Below are positions 25,698-34,552 of a stretch of 61,419 nucleotides of DNA, piece after piece. The stretch's first letter is position 1. Each line of letters starts with the position of its first letter. The position numbers and the translations under genes are program-made. Source of the stretch: an uncultured Clostridia bacterium (GTDB lineage Bacteria > Bacillota > Clostridia > Christensenellales > UBA1242); NCBI GenBank assembly GCA_947630405.1, contig CANRHL010000003.1:1-61419 (forward strand), written 5' to 3'. A model generated the notes under the pieces. The model had not been told where the DNA came from and ran no database searches. It saw only the letters and a program-made list of their open reading frames with translations.

Positions 25698-27677
25698 CTA
25701 ATCCCTAAACCCCAAATTAAAACTTTTGCTAACTTTTGGCAACTCAAAATCCTCTGGCAAAATCACATTAATTTCTCCGCTATCAAGTTTATTTTCTTTA
25801 ACAATGCGCGTTGCCTGATTTACCATGGCATGTTCCAGCACGTTTCTAACATATCTGCCATTGCCAAAATTCTTTTCTTGTTTTCCGCAATGTATTATTT
25901 CTTTAAGCCTATCTTCGCACTGGCTTAAATCGATATTCATTTTTTGTGCGGTGTAGTTGGCAATTTTCACAAGTTCATCCTCGTTATAATCGTCGAACTG
26001 AACTTCGTAAGCAATCCTACTTCTTAAACCCGAATTTTTATCCAAAAATTTATCCATTTCCTTTTTATAGCCGGCAAAAATCACAACAACATCATCACGA
26101 TTGTTTTCCATTTCTTGCACAATAGCATTTATGGCTTCGTCTCCATACAAACCTTCTCTGCCATCGTATAGCGAATATGCTTCGTCAATGAACAACACAC
26201 ACCCCTTTGCCCGCTCAAACAATTCTTTAACTTTTGGCGCGGTGCCGCCCACATATCTGCTAACGATATCCGACCTTCCAACTTCTATTAACTTCCCCTT
26301 GCTAAGCAAGCCTTTTTCGCGCATAATGGTGGCAACAATTCTTGCCACGGTTGTCTTTGCCGTGCCCGGATTTCCTACAAATGTCATATGGCGGCAAACG
26401 TTGTAACGCTCGCTATATGGGCGCGCTTTTTGCACAATCTGATAGTTAATATAATTTTGCATTAGATGTTTTACTTTGTCTAGACCTATTAATGCATTTA
26501 AATCGTCCATGCCATGCTCTTCCGGCCTATCTTCAAGTTTTTTAATCTCTCGCCCAATAAAGTTAGAATATTGCGGATATAATTCAGTTTTAACATATTT
26601 TTTATACCAGTTATCATATATTTCCTGCAACTCGTTAATTTCATAATCTTTATCTTTCTCTATCAAATCAACTAGGCCAACAGGGTTGGTTATAAAATCG
26701 TCCTTAATAACATTTAACATCATTTGTTGCGCACGTTCGTTTCTCAAAAGGATTTCTTTTGCTTCAATAAACAACAAATCGTCTAAATTTTGTTTTAAAA
26801 AATTTATTTGCATCTGATTTCGTAATTTCACGCAAATTATAACCACCATTTTGTTTGCATACTTCTTTATTTTTTTACAGAACTTTTCCGCAATCTCCTC
26901 TTCTTCTGTATATCTACTGCTCTCTTCAATGTTTAATTCAATATTTAAAATCATTAATCCGCCCTCGTTTATGCTAAACAAACGCTCCAACTCGGTGTAA
27001 GAGCAGTGGTGGCAGGTCCACATATTAACATTACAAACAGTGTATTTGTTTCGTATAATTCTATTATTGCTATACAAACTTTTAACCAAAAGATCCACTG
27101 TGCGTTCATAGGTTTTTCTGTCGTCCATCATGAGAAAGTAATGCACCGGCACGGCAAAATTTTTATTTTCCGTTTTTGCATAAATTCTTTTAACTTCGTC
27201 TTTTAAATCCGTTATTGGTAAAGATTTGCAAGTGTTTAGCGCTTCTGTTTTAGACATTTTGTTTTTTAATGGCACTTCCTTAAAATCCATTCCGTCCCAG
27301 CCGCCAAGATTAAATACATTTTCAATCTCTCTTTTGAGTGGGAGATAATAGCATAAATTATTCAAATCGAAATGGAACATGGAGAATAATATTTCTTCTT
27401 TTTCAATAGAGATATAATCTATATCCAAAAACTTAATAAGGTCATCGAACGCCTTATCCACACATTCTAGGTCATAAATGCTACCTGCATAAACCATATC
27501 AAAGATATAATATTCCTCGTCTATCTTGTACAAAAACGCAAATAATTCTTTTTGCATAAAATTTTTGCAATAGTACGAGCATTTGTCAGCTAACTTACTA
27601 TGCGCACTGTGTAATTCATCATCGGTTTTGAAACTTATAGCCTTAGTTGTTTTGCATTTAAATTTGTAAAATATCAT
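25698..27677 (-). CDS. CbxX/SpoVK-type AAA+ ATPase with long N-terminal region
   Basis: 659 residues. The C-terminal AAA+ module (about 390-645) belongs to the CbxX/CfxQ/SpoVK group: DLNALIGLDKVK, Walker A GNPGTAKTT near 437, RSDIVSRYVGGT, Walker B GCVLFIDEAYSLYD near 496, arginine-finger region SGLRSRI and sensor 2 GNGRYVRNVLEHA. Walker A has Ala where the family usually has Gly (GTGKT). The 380-residue N-terminal part is unusual; its second half (EGGLMILNIELNIEE, MVVIICVK) could be a degenerate first AAA module, as in double-ring relatives (weak inference). AGGAGG before ATG 27677. Such ATPases remodel protein partners; the client here is unknown. Confidence 0.8.
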   Translation of the reverse strand: MIFYKFKCKTTKAISFKTDDELHSAHSKLADKCSYYCKNFMQKELFAFLYKIDEEYYIFDMVYAGSIYDLECVDKAFDDLIKFLDIDYISIEKEEILFSMFHFDLNNLCYYLPLKREIENVFNLGGWDGMDFKEVPLKNKMSKTEALNTCKSLPITDLKDEVKRIYAKTENKNFAVPVHYFLMMDDRKTYERTVDLLVKSLYSNNRIIRNKYTVCNVNMWTCHHCSYTELERLFSINEGGLMILNIELNIEESSRYTEEEEIAEKFCKKIKKYANKMVVIICVKLRNQMQINFLKQNLDDLLFIEAKEILLRNERAQQMMLNVIKDDFITNPVGLVDLIEKDKDYEINELQEIYDNWYKKYVKTELYPQYSNFIGREIKKLEDRPEEHGMDDLNALIGLDKVKHLMQNYINYQIVQKARPYSERYNVCRHMTFVGNPGTAKTTVARIVATIMREKGLLSKGKLIEVGRSDIVSRYVGGTAPKVKELFERAKGCVLFIDEAYSLYDGREGLYGDEAINAIVQEMENNRDDVVVIFAGYKKEMDKFLDKNSGLRSRIAYEVQFDDYNEDELVKIANYTAQKMNIDLSQCEDRLKEIIHCGKQEKNFGNGRYVRNVLEHAMVNQATRIVKENKLDSGEINVILPEDFELPKVSKSFNLGFRD

Positions 27678-27689
27678 ATTTCCTCCTAA

Positions 27690-27734
27690 GTGTTAACACA
27701 ATAATAACAAACCGTATGTACAAAAAATTGTACA
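27690..27734 (-). promoter_or_regulatory. Two palindromes upstream of the AAA+ gene, possible operators
   Basis: GTGTTAACAC (27690-27699, perfect 10-bp palindrome) and TGTACAA-AAAA-TTGTACA (27717-27734, perfect 7-bp arms) lie within 60 nt of ATG 27677. No long T-run follows, so binding sites fit better than a terminator. The cognate regulator is unknown; the WYL protein is a candidate. Confidence 0.5.
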
Positions 27735-27831
27735 TTAACACGCATTTTGCCGCAAAAAAATAGTAAAAAGAAAAATTTTTAAAAGTCTCCTTTTCGCTTT
27801 TTAAGAGGTTAAATTCTCTTTTTATAATCTC

Positions 27832-28326
27832 TTATATTGTTTCTAACATTTTAAAAATTAAGTTATAACAGGTTTTCTCTCTTATTAAATGAGAAACTTG
27901 CGCTTTATCCTTAGGTAGTTGTGCTTCATTTTCCGCTAAAGTGTCTAAAAAAGAAGTAAAATTCTCTTCTTCATCATGCTCGTTAATTACATCCACACTT
28001 AAATCTATAATTTCATTTTCTCTCTCTTTCTGATAAATGTTTTCTTCGGTTTGCAACAACAATTCTTTTTTATCCCAACCGCTTTTAATATATCTAAAAA
28101 TTTCATCCTTCATTAAAACAATTTTAGCAGTTCGTATTTCTTTCCCGTCTATATCTTTTCTTCTAAATGTTAAAAATTCATACTCTTTATTAGACTTTGT
28201 TTTTAAAATTTTCCTTGTTATATAATTATCATTAATAATAATGGTGCGCTTTTTGTTAAAAATATTCATTAGCTTTTTCCATTTTTGTTCCAAATCCAAA
28301 TTTTTGGATGTTTTATCTTTTGTCAT
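27832..28326 (-). CDS. Hypothetical protein, 164 aa
   Basis: Not recognised. Starts at ATG 28326 with GTGAGG upstream. The N-terminal 90 residues are lysine-rich and strand/helix mixed (LEQKWKKLMNIFNKK, EYEFLTFRRKDIDG); the region 90-130 is strongly acidic (VINEHDEEENFTSFLD). No membrane segment. It lies 76 nt after the riboswitch-controlled gene with no terminator visible between, so it may share that transcript. Confidence 0.65.
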   Translation of the reverse strand: MTKDKTSKNLDLEQKWKKLMNIFNKKRTIIINDNYITRKILKTKSNKEYEFLTFRRKDIDGKEIRTAKIVLMKDEIFRYIKSGWDKKELLLQTEENIYQKERENEIIDLSVDVINEHDEEENFTSFLDTLAENEAQLPKDKAQVSHLIREKTCYNLIFKMLETI

Positions 28327-28402
28327 AGTTACCTCACTTAAATATAATATCATATTTTGTCGAAAGTGATGCTTTTACCTGAAAATTTTATTACGAATTT
28401 AA

Positions 28403-28705
28403 TTAATAAACCCAACTTTTAGAAAAACTCTCAAAATTGGTTTTTAATAGTTTTTTAAATTCAATTTTTCGTGGCTCATTTTTTGCTTTTGCAAACCAAC
28501 ACCACATTGAAACAAATCCTAGTTGTTTATCTTTATTTATGCCCATGTGGTGGCCAATGTGGTCTTTCTCCACGTTTATTTCATCGCCATTCATCCACTT
28601 GCAGCCATTGTCCTTTGCAAACTGTAAAAAGGCTTTGAAATCTTCCTCCCATATGTCGAACCAAACGTGCCTGTCTTTTCCCATAATTTCTTTTAAACTT
28701 TTCAT
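28403..28705 (-). CDS. 100-aa unknown protein under a SAM riboswitch
   Basis: Not recognised. A small soluble protein, rich in Trp (six) and Lys: HVWFDIWEEDFKAFLQFAKD, GCKWMNGDEINVEKDHIG, LGFVSMWCWFAKAKN. The middle segment (AKDNGCKWMNGDEI) recalls small phage-type proteins of unknown role; that resemblance is from memory and weak. Nothing suggests a methionine or SAM enzyme or transporter. AAAAGGAG lies 5 nt before ATG 28705. Its leader carries a full SAM aptamer, antiterminator and terminator, so expression should rise when SAM is low. Confidence 0.75.
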   Translation of the reverse strand: MKSLKEIMGKDRHVWFDIWEEDFKAFLQFAKDNGCKWMNGDEINVEKDHIGHHMGINKDKQLGFVSMWCWFAKAKNEPRKIEFKKLLKTNFESFSKSWVY

Positions 28706-28741
28706 AAAAACTCCTTTTACTCCCCATGAAAAGCGTAAAAG

Positions 28742-28770
28742 AAAAATCCCATCGTTACGATGAGATTTTT
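28742..28770 (-). terminator. Riboswitch-controlled terminator
   Basis: A 13-bp stem (minus strand: AAAAATCTCATCG, loop TAA, CGATGGGATTTTT) between the SAM aptamer and the gene at 28705. Its 5' arm can instead pair over 11 bp with the aptamer's 3' end. Confidence 0.85.
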
Positions 28771-28780
28771 ATCGACATTT

Positions 28781-28870
28781 AAACCCCATCGTTCAGACTT
28801 TAGCACCTTACTTAACGCAGGTTGCTGTGGAATCAACGGGTCTGTCCCTCCGCCACTCTTCATGGTTATG
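28781..28870 (-). ncRNA. SAM riboswitch (S-box, SAM-I superfamily)
   Basis: The minus strand carries the conserved S-box blocks in order: GAGTGGCGGAGGGAC, AGACCC, GATTCC, CAGCAACC and AAGGTGCTAAAGTC, closing with GATGGGG opposite CCAT. The P4 hairpin seems missing or minimal, so whether this is SAM-I or a SAM-I/IV variant is left open. The 3' arm CGATGGGGTTT (28791-28781) pairs perfectly, with G-U pairs, to the terminator's 5' arm AAATCTCATCG: a textbook antiterminator. SAM binding should stabilise P1, free the terminator and stop transcription. Confidence 0.9.
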
Positions 28871-28875
28871 TGCAA

Positions 28876-28904
28876 ATATTACAATATTTTTGTTTGTTTG
28901 TCAA
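28876..28904 (-). promoter_or_regulatory. Promoter of the SAM riboswitch transcript
   Basis: TTGACA (28904-28899), 17-nt spacer, TAATAT (28881-28876). The predicted start (about 28869) is exactly the beginning of the aptamer. Confidence 0.8.
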
Positions 28905-28983
28905 TTGTTTTAGAAAAGTTTTATAATTTCATATGCTATAAATTTTTTCCTATTACTTTTTTTGCAATTAAAATTTTAGGCTT

Positions 28984-30234
28984 TTATAAGATGTAGAATA
29001 TCATATCTTCAACGCATAAAATTAAGAAAAGTACAATAAGTGGAATTGCAACTGCGCCTGAAAATTTTTGTTTTTGCGGTTGTTTAATTGTAAGCACTAA
29101 AGTTGTAATAAATATTATGCTGCCGACAATGCCCAACTGATAAATCATAGATAAATATGCGTTGTGCGCGCTAAATATTGAAAGCACTGGTGCGCCCAAG
29201 CCTCTACCGAAAATGAGTTGCACTGGGTGATGTGCTAGATATACAACTGTTTCCTTCCACAAGTTGTATCTATCCGTGGTCACCATATTCATAAAATCTT
29301 CAAAATTATTGCAATTAGACATTGTGCCTAAAAATCTATTGTAAAACAATTGAGGAATTGTAGGCTTAATTACGCAAATCATTAGCACAACAAGGCAAAT
29401 GATGGCGGTAATTATTAGTGTTTTTTTCCAATTCACTTTCAATAGCCAAATGAATAGTGCTAAAAGGACTATAAATAAAATTATTATGTAAGTTTTTGAA
29501 AAAGTCATAACTCCCAAAGCGGCAATTAACAAGAACAAAACAACATCTTGCCATCTGCCCTTGTTGGTAATTATAAAATAAGCCAAAATGCTTAAAAGAA
29601 TTTCGCAAATCATGGCAAGTACGTTTGGCTGATTGAATAGCGCTTGAAAGCGGAAGAATTTTGTTCCACCAAGAAGTCCTAATTCGCCGATTAGCGAGTG
29701 TATGTATGGCGAAACCCAATAAAGCAATCCAAACAGTGCCGAAATTAATAGTGAAACTGCAAATATTCTTGCATTAAAGTTTAGTCTAAAGATGTCTGGT
29801 TTTTTGGAGAACATGAATAACGCCAACAGAACGAAGAATATCAAAGAAATTTTAAAAAACACATTATAATTATATTTGCTAAAAGGAATTAAACAATAAA
29901 TTAATAAAATTGCAAAAGAAATTAAAATAAATTTATTAATTTTTCCTTTTTCTTTAAAGAAATAAATAAAATATAATTTAATAACATAAAAAATAATTCC
30001 AACAAAAAATAAAATTGTGCTAATGTGGTTTTGCGGATAGATTAGGCAGTAAGGTATTGAAAACATTATGTAAGTAAAGCCGTTTTCCAAATTGTCCAAC
30101 ATCACGAGCAGCATAAACACGCCGAACGAGATGTAAACCATCTCTCCCCAAAAACAATTTACAAAAAATAATATTGTTAAAAATATTAAATTATAAATTA
30201 ATTTAAATTTTAAATAATTATCCTTTATTTTCAT
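28984..30234 (-). CDS. O-antigen ligase/Wzy-like polysaccharide membrane protein
   Basis: 416 residues with about 10-12 membrane helices and a larger outside loop (roughly 300-350: RFLGTMSNCNNFEDF, YNLWKETVVYLAHHP, GRGLGAPVLSIFSAHNAYL). HNAYL and the preceding GRGLG match the O-antigen ligase (Wzy_C) family, which joins or polymerises undecaprenyl-linked glycans. It overlaps the sugar-transferase gene by 17 nt, so both form one exopolysaccharide unit. Start: GAGGG before ATG 30234. Ligase versus polymerase cannot be told from sequence. Confidence 0.82.
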   Translation of the reverse strand: MKIKDNYLKFKLIYNLIFLTILFFVNCFWGEMVYISFGVFMLLVMLDNLENGFTYIMFSIPYCLIYPQNHISTILFFVGIIFYVIKLYFIYFFKEKGKINKFILISFAILLIYCLIPFSKYNYNVFFKISLIFFVLLALFMFSKKPDIFRLNFNARIFAVSLLISALFGLLYWVSPYIHSLIGELGLLGGTKFFRFQALFNQPNVLAMICEILLSILAYFIITNKGRWQDVVLFLLIAALGVMTFSKTYIIILFIVLLALFIWLLKVNWKKTLIITAIICLVVLMICVIKPTIPQLFYNRFLGTMSNCNNFEDFMNMVTTDRYNLWKETVVYLAHHPVQLIFGRGLGAPVLSIFSAHNAYLSMIYQLGIVGSIIFITTLVLTIKQPQKQKFSGAVAIPLIVLFLILCVEDMIFYIL

Positions 30235-30994
30235 TATTTTCCCTCATTTTATTATGTAAATTAGAATTATATTTAACATTATTTTTTGTTTTTTCAAGTT
30301 CGGCCGCCTGTTTTATGCCTTCGTCATACTGCTCCTTAGTTATTTTGTTTGTTCTAAGCAGATAATCGGAATAATAATAATCCCTTTTGCTATCCCCCGC
30401 GTTGCTTGCATCGGATTTAAATAACACGCCAACCGTTTTAAAAATAATTTTTAAATCGCCAAAAAATGTTATGTGTTCAGCATATTGTTTATCTAGGCTA
30501 AAAATATCTTCCCAACTTGCGCTGCTGCGCCCGCCACTAACTTGGTCCAACCCCGTTAATCCTGGGCGAACAGTGTAAGCTTTTAAAACTTCCTCATCAT
30601 AGAAAATCATGTCTTTAATAAGCCTAGGGCGCGGGCCAACAATGCTCATATCGCCTTTTAAAATATTCCATAATTGTGGCAACTCGTCAAGGCTGGTTTT
30701 GCGAATAAATTTCCCCCATTTTGTAATGCGCTTATCGTCTGGCAACAAATTTCCATCTTTATCCAGTGCGTTTGTCATGCTCCTAAATTTATATAATTTA
30801 AATATTTTTCCATTTTTGCCTGGACGATATTGTGCAAAAATAATTTTCCCTTTAATATTAAACCTTGAAATAATGGCAACAATTAAAATAATTGGTGAAA
30901 GAATTATTAAAGCTAGAAGTGATAAAATTATATCAAAGAACCGTTTAAAAAATAGTTCATATAGTGTTTTTCGTTTTTTCTTATTTTTTTCCAT
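30218..30994 (-). CDS. Undecaprenyl-phosphate sugar-1-phosphate transferase
   Basis: 258 residues, the catalytic-domain-only form of the bacterial sugar transferase family. One membrane-inserting helix (about 17-42: FDIILSLLALIILSP), then YKFRSMTNALDKDGNLLPD, the catalytic region KTSLDELPQLWNILKGDMS, IVGPRPRL and RPGLTGLDQVSGG. It primes glycan synthesis by loading a sugar-1-phosphate onto undecaprenyl phosphate at the inner leaflet. The Asn/Lys-rich tail (residues 225-258) is probably disordered. AAGGAA precedes the ATG; own promoter upstream. Confidence 0.92.
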   Translation of the reverse strand: MEKNKKKRKTLYELFFKRFFDIILSLLALIILSPIILIVAIISRFNIKGKIIFAQYRPGKNGKIFKLYKFRSMTNALDKDGNLLPDDKRITKWGKFIRKTSLDELPQLWNILKGDMSIVGPRPRLIKDMIFYDEEVLKAYTVRPGLTGLDQVSGGRSSASWEDIFSLDKQYAEHITFFGDLKIIFKTVGVLFKSDASNAGDSKRDYYYSDYLLRTNKITKEQYDEGIKQAAELEKTKNNVKYNSNLHNKMRENNENKG

Positions 30995-31019
30995 AAAAAT
31001 TTCCTTATAAACTATTTTA

Positions 31020-31047
31020 ATTATAGCATATATTAAAAATTTTGCAA
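31020..31047 (-). promoter_or_regulatory. Promoter of the exopolysaccharide pair
   Basis: TTGCAA (31047-31042), 16-nt spacer, TATAAT (31025-31020), about 25 nt before ATG 30994. Confidence 0.7.
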
Positions 31048-31203
31048 AGAAATTTTTATAAGTTAAGTTGTTAATTTTGAATTAATTTTTAATGCACACC
31101 ACAAGTTTTTAATTTATCTTTTAATGCACCTCATCAAAATAAATTAAATTTTTAAAAACCACCAACAATTCTGCATTAAATAAATATTTATTTAATTTTA
31201 AAT

Positions 31204-31548
31204 TTAACTTTTAATTAAATTTTTATTTACATAAAACATTTCTGCTTCGTTAAATTTTAACTTCTTTAATTTTATAAAAAGGTTTTTGTTAATCTCTTCT
31301 GTTTCTTGTTTTATTTTTTCAAAATTAAAATTTAAATAATCCACTTCGGTTTCATTTAAATCTTTTTTTAATTTTAAAAATGAAAAATCCATTAGCCCAA
31401 TTTTAAAAAATAAATTTTCATACACGTTGCACAAATTTTCAAGCTCATTATAGAACTGAAAAAATGAATTATTGTTTTTTAATTTCTTTTTTGCTAAATA
31501 CAACCTTATATAATCGTCTATTAAGGATAGTTTAATTTTGCCTTTCAT
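31204..31548 (-). CDS. Hypothetical protein, 114 aa
   Basis: Not recognised. Starts at ATG 31548, with AGGGG upstream; the longer frame from 31578 has none. It is a highly charged, helical protein (Lys/Glu/Asn; KLSLIDDYIRLYLAKKKLKN, NFEKIKQETEEINKN), plausible coiled coil, without membrane segments or motifs. Extremely AT-rich, with a 200-nt AT-rich spacer on each side. The left spacer holds a twice-repeated TTAATGCAC motif (around 31091 and 31122). Neither the exopolysaccharide pair nor the secretion locus clearly includes it. Confidence 0.6.
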   Translation of the reverse strand: MKGKIKLSLIDDYIRLYLAKKKLKNNNSFFQFYNELENLCNVYENLFFKIGLMDFSFLKLKKDLNETEVDYLNFNFEKIKQETEEINKNLFIKLKKLKFNEAEMFYVNKNLIKS

Positions 31549-31727
31549 TGCACCCCTAAAAAATATTTTCCAAAACAAAAAAATTAAAAAGTTAAAATGA
31601 AAATATTTTAAAAAATATTTAAAAACTGTTAAAAATTGTAATTTTTTTGCATTTTTATATATAAATTTATTATTTTTTAATGTTTTTTATTACATTTTTA
31701 AAAAATTTTATATTTTTTTAAAATAAA

Positions 31728-31750
31728 AAACCCAAGCAAAACTTGGGTTT
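31728..31750 (-). terminator. Terminator of the type IV secretion operon
   Basis: AAACCCAAG, loop CAAAA, CTTGGGTTT followed by a T-run on the minus strand, 14 nt after the virB4 stop. Confidence 0.85.
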
Positions 31751-31763
31751 AATAATTAAAATT

Positions 31764-34529
31764 TTAGCCTCGCCTTCCTTCGCCCATAAGCTCACGCACA
31801 ACATCGAAAGCGATAATGTCAATGAATTGCCTATCCATTGGGCCGGATATGAAGAACGCTCTACCACGCGGTGCAGTAACAATACCTTCTTGTTCGCGCT
31901 TGTTGATGCCGCCCGCCGATTTATAAAGTTCAAGCAAGTCCGCCATGTCGTTTGGTGCCATCTGCAAAATCATACTGTATTGGCAAGCGTTAATAACGGC
32001 TGCCGAACGGCGCTGAATTTCTGGCGTGCCTAAGAAGTCCTTAATGTTCTGCGTAATAACGATTTGCATTCCTTGATATTTACGAATACGTTTTGCCATT
32101 TCCGCCATAAAGTTAAGCGCAACCGGGCTATCTGGGTCAATGAACATGTGCGCTTCATCCACCGCAATAACAACCTGACGTTTAATGTCGTTGCCCGTTT
32201 TCTCGTAATACTGTTCGTTAAAACGTTTGTTGTTAATAATTTCGTTGTTAAGATATTTGAACACCAAAAGCATTTGTGCGTTTGCCAATTTGTTGTTCTT
32301 ACTTGCAAACAGGGTTTGGAAGTTAAATGTAATCAAATTTTCGTCTGTCAAAATTGAAGTTGGGCCGTTCCACAAATCACTGTTTCGTCCGCCCGTTGCA
32401 AATTTTTGAATGTATGTTTCCAAAATCAAAAGGTTGTTTCTATAAAATTCGTCTTTAACGGTTTTCAATTTCTTTTGAATTAGCGCAAATAAATCGTCAA
32501 AAATAGGATAATCTTCCGCCTTCAATTTCGCAATGTTCGTCTTTTCGTTAATTCCTTTGTTGTTATAAAGTTCAACAACAAGGGTGTTAAGCGTCTCAAA
32601 CGCGTCCGAGCTTATGCCTTCCAAAATCGCCCTAAAGAATTGTTCCAAGAACTGCAAATGCGTAAAGAATGTTTTGTTGTTGCCCTGCTTAACCATATCG
32701 TCAATGCTAACATCGTCAATGTTGTCCGCATCGTTAAACGCGTCCAAATCTTCAAGCGCCGCCATGATGTGGAAAGGGTTAATAATACCACTTTTGTTTG
32801 TTCCAACGTCAATTTCCTTGCCGCCAAGGTTTTTAGTCATAACTTCGTACTCGTTTTCCGGGTCCAAAATATACATTTTTGTTCTGTCCGCCGCAAGGTT
32901 TGTTAAAATTGTTTTTGTTGCAAATGATTTACCCGAACCAGACTTACCAACAACCATCATGTTAGAGTTAATACGCCCGGCAACCGAGTCCCTTGTGAAG
33001 AAATCCACAAACACGGGGTAACCGCTGGCGGTTGATTGCCCAATGCAGAAGCCAGCTGGGTCTTGCATAAGCGAGTCAACCATAGGGAAACTTGCCGCAA
33101 TGGTGGTTGAAGGCATGCTGCGATAATACGATTTTAATGTGTCAATCCTATTAATGCTGGACGACACAAACGCATCCACCTGCCTGCCAAACAAATCGCT
33201 ATATTTAAAGCCATATTGCTTTAACACACTTCTCACTTCCTTACGCGCAGCCTCTTCCACACGCAAGTGAATTGAAACGTCGTAAAGTTGTTCGTTGTTC
33301 GTTTTTAAATCTTTAAGCAGGGTGTTAAGCGAATCAATATCTGCTTCCTTTTCAATCACCTCACTGCTTCTATAAGTTCGGTCAAGTTTTGCTTCTTTTT
33401 CCATAACCGCACGGTCAATAACTTTTTCGCCCTTGTCCTTATCAACCGGCATAATATTCATAATAACGCGCGTTCCTTCTTGGTTAAATATTGGATACGC
33501 CCACCCATTGCCCACTTCAAGCGGATAGTTGGAAATAACCATCTGTTTGTAAGGCTTTTTATCCATTTCAACACGCGCAACTTTAAATTCCACGCGCTCC
33601 GGCATAATCCAACTGCCCAACTGGCTTGGCGGAATGCCGTCAATTTCGCTTTCCATGAAAACTGAATCGTAGTTCGATTTTAAGAACCCAACCAAATCGT
33701 CTTCCATAAGAATGTGCGATGTTATGTGATATTGCCCAGCAGAAAGGTCATTCACAATGCCCACTGCTGTATCTTCAAGGCTAACTTTATCCATGCCGTA
33801 AAGCACTAAATAATAGTGGTCCTGCAAAATTGGCTCTGCCTTAATGGCGTTGTTAAGCCTTGCCACACGCTCCCTGAATATAAGCGAACGCGCGTCCATC
33901 TCTTGCATATTATACTGCCCTTGCTCGTAAAGTTCGTTCAAAAGAGCGTATTTAATATCGTCGTTTTTTAAGAAAATATCAAATCTCATTGGCTTAACTG
34001 TTTTAACAATGCTCGCCCGCTGATATTGTGAAATACGCTTTAATGCACGGCTAAATGTGTTAATAAGCGAATCTTGCGCATCCTCTTGCATAAGGTCCAT
34101 GGCCACCGGCTGCATCTCAATAACCATGCCCGAATAATCGCCAAAATTAATCAACTTGCCCACTTCTATGTTCAAGAAAGGTGTAAGTTTTCGCATGGAC
34201 GTAAACCCACGCTCTTTCTTTTTCTCGCCATTTTTCATTACTTTAGGATTAATATATTTTTTAGGGAAGGCCGCAAACCTAATAATAAGCACAATCGAAC
34301 TATAAAGTCTAACCCCTTCGTCAATAGGAATATACATTGCAACGCTAATAGCCAGCCAGCCAATAAGCGCATACATACGATAGTCACTGCCGCCAATCCT
34401 AAAAAGGTTACTAGCAATAATAACCACGGCAAAAACAAGGCAAATAATGGCGAGAATAATATCGCCAAGCGTAATGTTTCTAATAAATTCAGTTTTAACC
34501 CGAGTTTTACCCGGAATATATCTAACCAT
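31764..34529 (-). CDS. virB4: PrgI-VirB4 fusion, type IV secretion ATPase
   Basis: 921 residues. The first ~120 are a PrgI-type domain: TPGKTR-like start (IPGKTRVKTEF), two membrane helices (about 20-43 and 51-68) and a basic linker. Usually PrgI is a separate small gene before virB4. The remainder is a VirB4/TraC ATPase: N-terminal domain (130-450), Walker A VVGKSGSGKSFATK near 528, Walker B VIAVDEAHMFID near 787 and the RRSAAVINACQYSMI arginine/sensor region. VirB4 energises assembly of conjugation-type channels. All ATPase motifs are intact. Last gene of the minus-strand secretion set, 23 nt after the channel gene. Confidence 0.9.
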   Translation of the reverse strand: MVRYIPGKTRVKTEFIRNITLGDIILAIICLVFAVVIIASNLFRIGGSDYRMYALIGWLAISVAMYIPIDEGVRLYSSIVLIIRFAAFPKKYINPKVMKNGEKKKERGFTSMRKLTPFLNIEVGKLINFGDYSGMVIEMQPVAMDLMQEDAQDSLINTFSRALKRISQYQRASIVKTVKPMRFDIFLKNDDIKYALLNELYEQGQYNMQEMDARSLIFRERVARLNNAIKAEPILQDHYYLVLYGMDKVSLEDTAVGIVNDLSAGQYHITSHILMEDDLVGFLKSNYDSVFMESEIDGIPPSQLGSWIMPERVEFKVARVEMDKKPYKQMVISNYPLEVGNGWAYPIFNQEGTRVIMNIMPVDKDKGEKVIDRAVMEKEAKLDRTYRSSEVIEKEADIDSLNTLLKDLKTNNEQLYDVSIHLRVEEAARKEVRSVLKQYGFKYSDLFGRQVDAFVSSSINRIDTLKSYYRSMPSTTIAASFPMVDSLMQDPAGFCIGQSTASGYPVFVDFFTRDSVAGRINSNMMVVGKSGSGKSFATKTILTNLAADRTKMYILDPENEYEVMTKNLGGKEIDVGTNKSGIINPFHIMAALEDLDAFNDADNIDDVSIDDMVKQGNNKTFFTHLQFLEQFFRAILEGISSDAFETLNTLVVELYNNKGINEKTNIAKLKAEDYPIFDDLFALIQKKLKTVKDEFYRNNLLILETYIQKFATGGRNSDLWNGPTSILTDENLITFNFQTLFASKNNKLANAQMLLVFKYLNNEIINNKRFNEQYYEKTGNDIKRQVVIAVDEAHMFIDPDSPVALNFMAEMAKRIRKYQGMQIVITQNIKDFLGTPEIQRRSAAVINACQYSMILQMAPNDMADLLELYKSAGGINKREQEGIVTAPRGRAFFISGPMDRQFIDIIAFDVVRELMGEGRRG

Positions 34530-34552
34530 TATTCACCCCTTTCGCCTAAATG

